The position numbers and the translations under genes are program-made. The notes beneath the pieces were generated by a model. It was not told the origin of the DNA, ran no database searches, and worked only from the letters and a program-made list of their open reading frames with translations. From IMG/VR virus record IMGVR_UViG_3300047557_004483, positions 64,001 to 112,252 of that record: a stretch of 48,252 nucleotides of DNA; one strand, written 5' to 3'. The number at the start of each line of letters is the position of its first letter. Positions within the stretch are counted from its first letter, which is position 1. Below are positions 13,891-21,500 of the stretch, one piece after another. This DNA is from a virus.

Positions 13891-16050
13891 TTAGAAATCT
13901 AATTTCACTACAAACTGTTGTATCCCTTGTCTTAACTGAGGGGATTGTAGCTTAGATATAACAATAAGGTCTAAGTTGGAATCGTAAAGTCCTATTTCAG
14001 TAACATAAGAAGTTGTTCCTGAAGTCCATGTAGGATTGGAAGTGTTAGTGAACTGATTACGCCCTAAATTTACCAAATACTTCATCTCATAAATTGTTGC
14101 CGAGATGTCAGTTTCGAAAGCTCCGTAAAAATAATATTCATCACCAAAATTTAAAATTTCAGGACTACCGTTAGGAACCAATGAAATATAATTTGATAGA
14201 TTATATAAAGTTGCCGAAGCAAAATTATTGTCATCAATAATGAAAGTTGTACCTGTCATTGCCGATTGTGCAATTAATCCACCTGATACAACATCACTAC
14301 TAAAATCTATAGAGTACCATTGTGTTGGACTTGGTCTCGTGTCTCCTGAAACTTTTTGGACTAATACTTTGAATCCTGTTGCAGTAAAACCTGAAAGTGG
14401 TGTGGTATTCAAGAATGGAAATTCTGAACCAAACTTAATTGCAACATTCTGTGAGTTATCCGTACATCCTGTTGAAGGTCCTCTAACTACAGAATAGTAA
14501 TTACAGTGCATTGAGTTTGTCCACCCTGTAGACTCGAACAAGTATGTCACCCAAAGTCTTTCTACATCATTATCTAAAAGACCTTGAGAATTAATATTAT
14601 TCGAAGAACAAACGTTTGGAGCTACTGTTGCAACTTGTGGGGCTGGAAGTGTCCAGTTTCTGTTTGATTTGTAAGACATTGCCGCAATTACCTCTTCATC
14701 GTCAATTACAATTATTTGTTGGTCAGGGAAAACTTTACCTATTCTATTCAAATTATTGTTTGCATCAGGGTTCAAATCATAAAGATGATAATACCTAATA
14801 CCAGGGTCATTCATGTTAGAATTGACACTTGATTTAATATAATATGGTGTACATAAGTCGTAACCCGGTGGGTCAATCATAAATGTCTGTCCTATAGTCG
14901 TTCCGGTCGTTTTGTGCCATAGTAATGTCGGTATTGATAGTTTGAGGTGTCTAGCTAATCCAATTGTATCTATGGGGTTCTGAGGGTCAAATGGCTGTGT
15001 TGAAAACTTTTCACCATACACAAAATCAATATCCTGATTTGTGTAATGTATAATCGCAATACATTTTTGGTCTTGTGGTCTAACCACTATCTTTTCATCT
15101 AAAGAGTTGTAATAGAAAGTTTGACTTGTATCAGTTTGTCCACTTGATTGTTGGTAACCCAAATATTCTTTAGTTCCAATATATGATACTGACCCAAATT
15201 TTGTATAATCTTCATAAGTGTTACTAAATAATCCAGCAGGACTTTCAGACCATGGAATATTCATATTCCAAACAGGCGTATTTTCTCTCGCACTTACGTC
15301 ACATGGTGATTCAAAATTTAAAGTATCGGTTTCCCAAAAAGGAGCTGGTGTTACAAAATCGTAGAGCACTGTCATACCTGAAGGATATATCGCAACCCTT
15401 CCATATTGTCCTGATGAAGCAATTCCTACATAATCAGGTGTCGGTCTATCAACAGTGATTGTTGGTAAATTTACTGATTGTATTTTATATGTTAAAACAG
15501 GAACTGTATTAACGTCTTGGCAGCTTCCCACCCCATCCAAAAATATTGTTATTAAATCACCGACAGCTGGAGTTCCAGTTGTTGGTGCACATGTGTCAGA
15601 AATCAACGTAATTGTTGTAGTTCCTGTAAGACCTACAAGTTCTACCCAATAATTTGAAGTAATTGTAATTGCTGAAGAAGTTATAATTGTCCAAGGACTA
15701 GTATTTCCACTGAAAAAACCTTTCGAGGTTGCACTATTATATACTTCTTCTATATTACTATCTTGAAAAGGAATTCCGTAAGTACCACCTTGGTTTCCTG
15801 TAACGTAATATGGATATTTAATATTCTGTTTGTTTGACTGAGGTGAACCTGAGTCATTTTGAGCATTAAATGCTGGCATTAGAATATTATTATTTGTAAG
15901 GTTGTAGTTAGGTACCGCATTGTATGCAACTTCACTATCTCCAACTTGAAAATAAGAAATATTGAAGTTACCTTGAGATAATTTTCTCCTTCCAACGTCA
16001 GTCAACCTGGTGTTGATAAGTCCTGCGGTATTTTTGATTATATATGCCAT
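13891..16050 (-). CDS. Virion structural protein, probable tail/baseplate component, 719 aa
   Basis: The N-terminus AYIIKNTAGLINTRLTDVGRRKLSQGNFNISYFQVGDSEV and the C-terminus SYVTEIGLYDSNLDLIVISKLQSP...FVVKLDF are the two hallmarks of a phage structural family seen in large tailed phages, with T4-type baseplate/fibre-network proteins sharing the 'TEIGLYD...VAKL' end. Between them the protein is beta-rich and Asn/Thr/Pro-rich with several Cys. It has no TPT stalk. It is the last virion gene before DNA metabolism, and a candidate promoter-like element precedes it. The exact position in the particle is inferred. Confidence 0.72.
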   Translation of the reverse strand: MAYIIKNTAGLINTRLTDVGRRKLSQGNFNISYFQVGDSEVAYNAVPNYNLTNNNILMPAFNAQNDSGSPQSNKQNIKYPYYVTGNQGGTYGIPFQDSNIEEVYNSATSKGFFSGNTSPWTIITSSAITITSNYWVELVGLTGTTTITLISDTCAPTTGTPAVGDLITIFLDGVGSCQDVNTVPVLTYKIQSVNLPTITVDRPTPDYVGIASSGQYGRVAIYPSGMTVLYDFVTPAPFWETDTLNFESPCDVSARENTPVWNMNIPWSESPAGLFSNTYEDYTKFGSVSYIGTKEYLGYQQSSGQTDTSQTFYYNSLDEKIVVRPQDQKCIAIIHYTNQDIDFVYGEKFSTQPFDPQNPIDTIGLARHLKLSIPTLLWHKTTGTTIGQTFMIDPPGYDLCTPYYIKSSVNSNMNDPGIRYYHLYDLNPDANNNLNRIGKVFPDQQIIVIDDEEVIAAMSYKSNRNWTLPAPQVATVAPNVCSSNNINSQGLLDNDVERLWVTYLFESTGWTNSMHCNYYSVVRGPSTGCTDNSQNVAIKFGSEFPFLNTTPLSGFTATGFKVLVQKVSGDTRPSPTQWYSIDFSSDVVSGGLIAQSAMTGTTFIIDDNNFASATLYNLSNYISLVPNGSPEILNFGDEYYFYGAFETDISATIYEMKYLVNLGRNQFTNTSNPTWTSGTTSYVTEIGLYDSNLDLIVISKLQSPQLRQGIQQFVVKLDF

Positions 16051-16054
16051 TTCA

Positions 16055-16062
16055 AATAAATA
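16055..16062 (-). promoter_or_regulatory. Candidate late-promoter-like element (coding strand TATTTATT)
   Basis: The coding strand reads AGA-TATTTATT-TGAA, only 4 nt before the ATG at 16050, within the 26-nt gap. If it is a promoter the transcript would be leaderless, so an mRNA element is equally possible. Confidence 0.3.
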
Positions 16063-16076
16063 TCTTTTTTTACATT

Positions 16077-18479
16077 TTAACAGAAGACTTGTGAACCACC
16101 AGGACTCAATACTGCCCCTGTTACTTGTCCTGTGCTTGGATTAACATAATATAATCCTGTTTGATACGAACAATAACTGTATCCGAGTAAAGGTGATGGT
16201 GAAGTTGGATTGCCTCCAAAAATAGTAACTCCTACTCCGAATGATGGTGCATTTATAATTCTTAATGGTGAAGAAGTTTCATCAATACATGCTAAGGATG
16301 TTGTTTCACCAACACCTAAAACTACTTGACTATAGTTTTGTGTTGCACCCCCATCTCCGAAGCTTATCGAATGTTGTAATCCACCAGACGAAGTACTATT
16401 AGTATTAACCGTACAACACTGACATCCGTTGACAACTCCTTGTAGAGGTAGTACTGATATTTCTTGTTGTAAGTTAGTTACACAACCGTTAGATGCTGAA
16501 ACTCCTGAAGTTATTGATAGACTTGAGTCACTCACACCACTAACCACAGTTCCTGCCGACATTGTAACATTATAAGATTGTAGAATGGTTCTTGTTTGAG
16601 TGGTGAATGGTGAACAATTTGGTCTTCCGTTAACCGATGTATTAGTATTTGTAGAGTTTGGATTAACTAATCCTGACCCAACATATACCTGACTTACCGA
16701 TGAAGTAACACCTGAACCTGGAGAATTCATAATTTGTATTGTTTCAATATTCAATGCGAAACTCAAGGTAGTTCCAACAGGTATCGGTGGAGTAACATTC
16801 ACCTGCCAAGTTGCTCTACGAAGATTTCTACTTAGATTTTGTAAGTTAGTATTTGCAATTGAAAGAGAATATGTTGTAGGTGCTCCTGTTTGAGTTATAA
16901 CTACGCTTCTTTGAATTGTTAATCCTGTTGTATCTTTAACAACAACATTATATGTGTTTGGTGAAAGTCCGTTGAAAACACTCGAAGTTGTATATGTCGT
17001 ACCACCATTTATCGAATATTGATATGGCGGTAATCCTCCTGAGGTTACCACACTGATGCTTCCATCATTACCACAATCACTATTTTCTGAGTTAATTACC
17101 ACAGTCATAGGTGTATATGTTGGACAAGTACCTTCCAATACTACAACTTGCGGTATTGGGGTTGTTGTTGCTCCAACGACAGTCCAATTAGAAAGTGGTG
17201 GTGTTGAAGTTGTTGTACTTACAACAGTTCCTCCATTTACTGAAAGTCCATTTATTTGCCACCTTTGGTTCGAAACGTTCCAAGCCATAGTATATGAACC
17301 TGACACCCAAACAGGTCTTGTGTTGACTATTCCGTTGTAAGTAAATTGTATTGGTGCTAATGCTGGAACCAAACCACTTATCAACACACATAGTGATGAA
17401 TAAACTGGTTGAGTTGATGGTGTTGGGGTTAATGTCATTGTTGGCGTTGGTGACGGTGCAATAGCATCAACAGAACAGAATGTGTTAGCTGTATAGTCAC
17501 CATAGAAGTCAACAACAACAGCTTCGTATGTTCCTTCTTTCAATCCAGTTCGTGTAGCATTTTTACTATTACTATCTGCCCAATAAATTGAATATGGACT
17601 TGTTCCACCTGTAATGTCCAAAGTCAATACACCATCAAAACTTGAAGCATTACTTGGTTGAACTAAAGTTCTACAAGTAACTCCCATATCAAATAATGTA
17701 AATACAGAACAATTATTCTGTAAAGTTATTACCTGTGTTGGTGCTGGGGTTCTTGTTGGTGTCAGTGTTGGTGTGGGTGAAGATGTTGTCGTAGGTGTTA
17801 TTGTTGGTGTTGGACTTAAAGTAGGTGTGATACTTGGGGTTGGAGTTGGGGTTGGGGTTCCACAACTTGTAGTTGCTACAATACCTGAATTAGTAATACC
17901 TAAATTAGGTCTTTGCGGGTTATAAATTATTACAGTACCAACATCGGTCCCTGAAATAAATGCACCACAACAATCAGTATAATAATGAGAACCAGTTGTT
18001 GTACCTGAAACACAAAACAATGTAGTCGTAGTTGGGGTAATCGAAGGTGTCGGTGTATTTGATGATGTCACAGTTGGTGTAGCAGTTCGAGTAGGCGTTA
18101 ATGTTGGTGTTCGAGTTTGGGTATTTGTCGGGGTTAAAGTGGGTGTTGTAGTAGTTGTGGTTGTTGGCGTAGGTGTTGGTGTTGGAGTTTCAGTTGGTGT
18201 TGGGGTTGGACAACAACTTATTGTTGTATTTGAAGCAGTCGATTGTCCTGCAGCCGGACTATCATTTTTATAGTAGAAAGAACTCGGAGAAGAACTTCCT
18301 GTGACACAAATATCACTTGGGTAGGTTCCGGCAACTGTATATGACCTATCAAAAGGAATTCCGTTACAATCAACGTAAGATATATAGACGGTATTATTGG
18401 GGAACGAGGAGTTACCCGTTGCATCATCCAAGTCCGCTTGAGCAATTATTACGTCATATAATGTACAGTTACAGGCCAA
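16077..18479 (-). CDS. Modular fibre/adhesin protein with Thr-Pro linkers, 800 aa, TTG start
   Basis: Probable tail fibre or virion adhesin. Residues 1-88 form a Cys-containing module (LYDVIIAQADLDD...VYISYVDCNGIPFD) that recurs in the 1917-aa protein. TP linkers at about residues 90-155, 205-250 and 340-357 separate further beta-rich modules. One (TVVINSENSDCGNDGSISVVTSGGLPPYQYSINGGTTYTTSSVFNGLSPNTYNVVVKDTTG) looks like the SprB-type repeat of Bacteroidetes gliding adhesins. The start must be TTG at 18479: in frame upstream is TAA-AAA-GAA-CAA-TTG and no ATG lies near. The A-rich leader AAAAAGAACA fits a weak Bacteroidetes RBS. Confidence 0.78.
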   Translation of the reverse strand: MACNCTLYDVIIAQADLDDATGNSSFPNNTVYISYVDCNGIPFDRSYTVAGTYPSDICVTGSSSPSSFYYKNDSPAAGQSTASNTTISCCPTPTPTETPTPTPTPTTTTTTTPTLTPTNTQTRTPTLTPTRTATPTVTSSNTPTPSITPTTTTLFCVSGTTTGSHYYTDCCGAFISGTDVGTVIIYNPQRPNLGITNSGIVATTSCGTPTPTPTPSITPTLSPTPTITPTTTSSPTPTLTPTRTPAPTQVITLQNNCSVFTLFDMGVTCRTLVQPSNASSFDGVLTLDITGGTSPYSIYWADSNSKNATRTGLKEGTYEAVVVDFYGDYTANTFCSVDAIAPSPTPTMTLTPTPSTQPVYSSLCVLISGLVPALAPIQFTYNGIVNTRPVWVSGSYTMAWNVSNQRWQINGLSVNGGTVVSTTTSTPPLSNWTVVGATTTPIPQVVVLEGTCPTYTPMTVVINSENSDCGNDGSISVVTSGGLPPYQYSINGGTTYTTSSVFNGLSPNTYNVVVKDTTGLTIQRSVVITQTGAPTTYSLSIANTNLQNLSRNLRRATWQVNVTPPIPVGTTLSFALNIETIQIMNSPGSGVTSSVSQVYVGSGLVNPNSTNTNTSVNGRPNCSPFTTQTRTILQSYNVTMSAGTVVSGVSDSSLSITSGVSASNGCVTNLQQEISVLPLQGVVNGCQCCTVNTNSTSSGGLQHSISFGDGGATQNYSQVVLGVGETTSLACIDETSSPLRIINAPSFGVGVTIFGGNPTSPSPLLGYSYCSYQTGLYYVNPSTGQVTGAVLSPGGSQVFC
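17400..18212 (-). repeat. TP-linker tracts of the 800-aa fibre (three tracts)
   Basis: Thr-Pro-rich linkers lie at roughly 18015-18212, 17733-17865 and 17405-17460, made of TPTPTPT/TPTLTPTRT-type units, separated by Cys-containing modules. They are shorter and more degenerate than the stalks of the 1917- and 1404-aa proteins. Confidence 0.75.
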
Positions 18480-18492
18480 TTGTTCTTTTTAT

Positions 18493-18500
18493 AATAAATA
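18493..18500 (-). promoter_or_regulatory. Candidate late-promoter-like element (coding strand TATTTATT)
   Basis: The coding strand reads CTTGTTATTTATT-ATAAA, 13 nt upstream of the TTG start at 18479. The 13-mer CTTGTTATTTATT is identical to the one upstream of the 1118-aa fibre gene (38082-38094). Confidence 0.38.
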
Positions 18501-18534
18501 ACAAGTTTTTCTTTTTTATGAAGTCAAAAGAATA

Positions 18535-21500
18535 TTATACACTACAACTATCACCAGGAGCTGACCAAAAACTACCACCTGCTGAAGATGGAAAACCATT
18601 AACGATTATGTAAATACTGCCGACACTCCTTGCACACACAGGATTACTTGGTGTAACAGTACCCCTATTTAACGTTTGATTAACTCCACTACAATCTACA
18701 TATTCAAAATAAACACCACTTTCAGAGTTATCTATATCAGTTTGGTCAGCAGTTGCAATATATTCGAAACATGGAATTGGTGTTGATGATGGAGTTTCAG
18801 TCGGAGTTGGTGTTGAAGTTTCTGCCGGAGTTTGACTTGTTGTAACTGTGACCGTTGGAGTAATCGTTGGGGTTGTTGTAATTGTTGGTGTAGGAGTTTG
18901 TGATGGACAAGTAGAACAATTTGTCACTGCCAAAACTTGACCATTAGTACCAATTTGTATTGAGTATTCAGTCGGAGCACCCCAAGTTGTTTTAAACCAT
19001 TGACTATTTCCGTTGAACAAGGTTGTAAGGTTGATATCTTGATAAACAATGTCATTAACTGTTGGCGTAGAGTCTGTTGGATTGACATATCTAGTTTGTG
19101 AGTAAGTTGTCAATCTACAAGCCACACAATCATCGTTTTGTGGTGTTGATAATTGAATTGCTGAACCCAATGGAGTTGTTGTAGGTGTTATTGTTGGAGT
19201 AACAGTATTAGTTGGTGTTATTGTTGGTGTAGTTGTAACAGTAGGTGTTGGAGTCAAAGAAGGTATTGTACTACAATCAACAACATCAGATATCAATCCT
19301 CCAGTACCAATTCTAACTGCCCATGATGAACCACCTCTAAACATTTTATGATACTGTTCTCCACCATCGTAGAATGTTGTAAGTGTCGATTCATTGTAAA
19401 CATAAATTCCAGTCTGTGGTGTTGTATATGTTGGGGGCAAATATTTCACAGTTCCACCAAGAACACCATTTCTACAAGCATTTTCTGCCGTAGTGAAGTT
19501 GGTTGGGTCTAAATTATATTGAATTCCTGGACTTGTTGGTGTAGGTGTTGTTGTAGGTGTCGCAGTATTAGTTGAAGTGATTGTAGGTGTTGTTGTTGGA
19601 GTTATTGTATTTGTCGGTGTTAATGAATTGGTAGGAGTTATCGAAGGTGTTGCTGTTCTTGTAGGTGTTGCAGTGACCGTAGGTGTTGGAGTTGTAGTGA
19701 CTGTAGGTGTAGGAGTTAGTGAAGGTATTGTACTGCAATCAACCACATCAGATATTAATCCTCCTGTACCAATTCTAACCGCCCAAGATGAAGCACCTCT
19801 GAACATTTTATGATACTGGTCTCCACCATCATAAGTTGCCGTCAGGTTTGAATCATTATAAACAATAATTCCGGTCTGTGGTGTTGTGTATGTAGGTGGT
19901 AGGTATTTCACGGTTCCACCAAGAACTCCATTTCTACAAGCATTTTCAGCTGTTGTGAAGTTAGTTGGGTCTAAATTATATTGAATTGCCGGACTTGTTG
20001 GTGTAGGTGTCACTGTTGGTGTTCTTGTAATTGTTGGGGTCACAGTTCTTGTTATAGTTGGAGTTACTGTATTGGTAGGTGTGATACTATTTGTCGGTGT
20101 AGATGTTATTGCCGGTGTATTTGTAGGGGTTGGAGTTGCAGTCACGGTAGGAGTAGGAGTTACACTTGGACAAGTTGAACAATCTTTAACCGCCAATACG
20201 ACTCCTGATGCACTTATCTGAATAGAATATTGTGTTGCATTTGGACTCCACGAAGTTTTGAACCATTGACTTGCACCATTGAATACGTTTGTCAAAGTAG
20301 AGTTAGTGTAAACAACATCATTCACTGATGGTGTGGTATCAACAGGACTAACATAACCAACAGTACTATACGTCGTCAATCTACATGCAACGCACTCATC
20401 ATTCTGAGCTGTAGCTAATTGGATTTGAGTTCCAGGTGAAGTCACTGAAGGCGTAGGTGTCCCTGTCCTTGTTGGTGTTGAAGTATTTGTTGGCGTAACA
20501 GGAGGTGTTGCAGTCCTAGTTGGTGTTATACTCGGAGTCACTGTTGGTGTAGATGTTATTGTTGGTGTTTGAGTAGGAGTTGATGTTGGCCTCACGCAAG
20601 AAGTAAATGTTCCTGCACTATACAATGTTTTATTTATCGGATTTTGTGATGTATAACCGGTGATTGAAACACTTGTTATTTGTCCGTTATAAGCTTCAGG
20701 TAGTTCTAATAGTTTAGATGATTCTGAGCCTTGTATTGATATTGTGTAAGAACTATCGAAAGTTGAAGCGGTATAAATCGCAGCAACAAATTGAACCCCG
20801 TATCCACTGTTTGTTGTATCTCCCGATATTGTTTTTATTATGAAATTTATACCTGAACCAGTGAGTGTACAAACTTGTTCTTGGTCTATTAATAAAGTAT
20901 TTGACCTAAAGTAGAAAAAACTCTCCTCTAAGGTTAAAATTTCATTGTAGTAGAAAGATTCTGCTTCTTCGTAGGTAGTAGCAATTCCATTATTAGTTGT
21001 ATAAGTATAAAAAGTATCTGCAGAAACGGGTGTTCTAACAAAACCTCTTTTAATTTCTGAGCTATTATAAAATTGTGAAGTTCCCCACTTTTTAGGGACA
21101 AGAATCGATTCCTCAGGTTGTGCAGAACTTGTATACCATCCACTCGTGAAGTCTTTTTGAGTTTGTATTACATTTTTAGTTCCACCTGTTAATGTTGATG
21201 TTACTGTTGTGCTGGCGGAAGAGGTCATTATGAAGATATCTTCAACTGTCCCTGATAAGACGAGAGCAAATTCTCTATAGTTTGTTTCAGTTTCATATGC
21301 ATAATATCCGCTCAGAACTTGACTAAATCCATCAGAGTCCAAATATATCTTTTTACCAATTGTTAAACCTGATAAATTTGTATTATCGTAAAAACATGTT
21401 ACCTCTCTCGGTAAATCTTCAATCTTTATTTCGTGGGAAAAAACAAATATTCCACCAACCGTATTGGAATTGTAAGTATAACTTGCAAAGGTTGGTTGAG

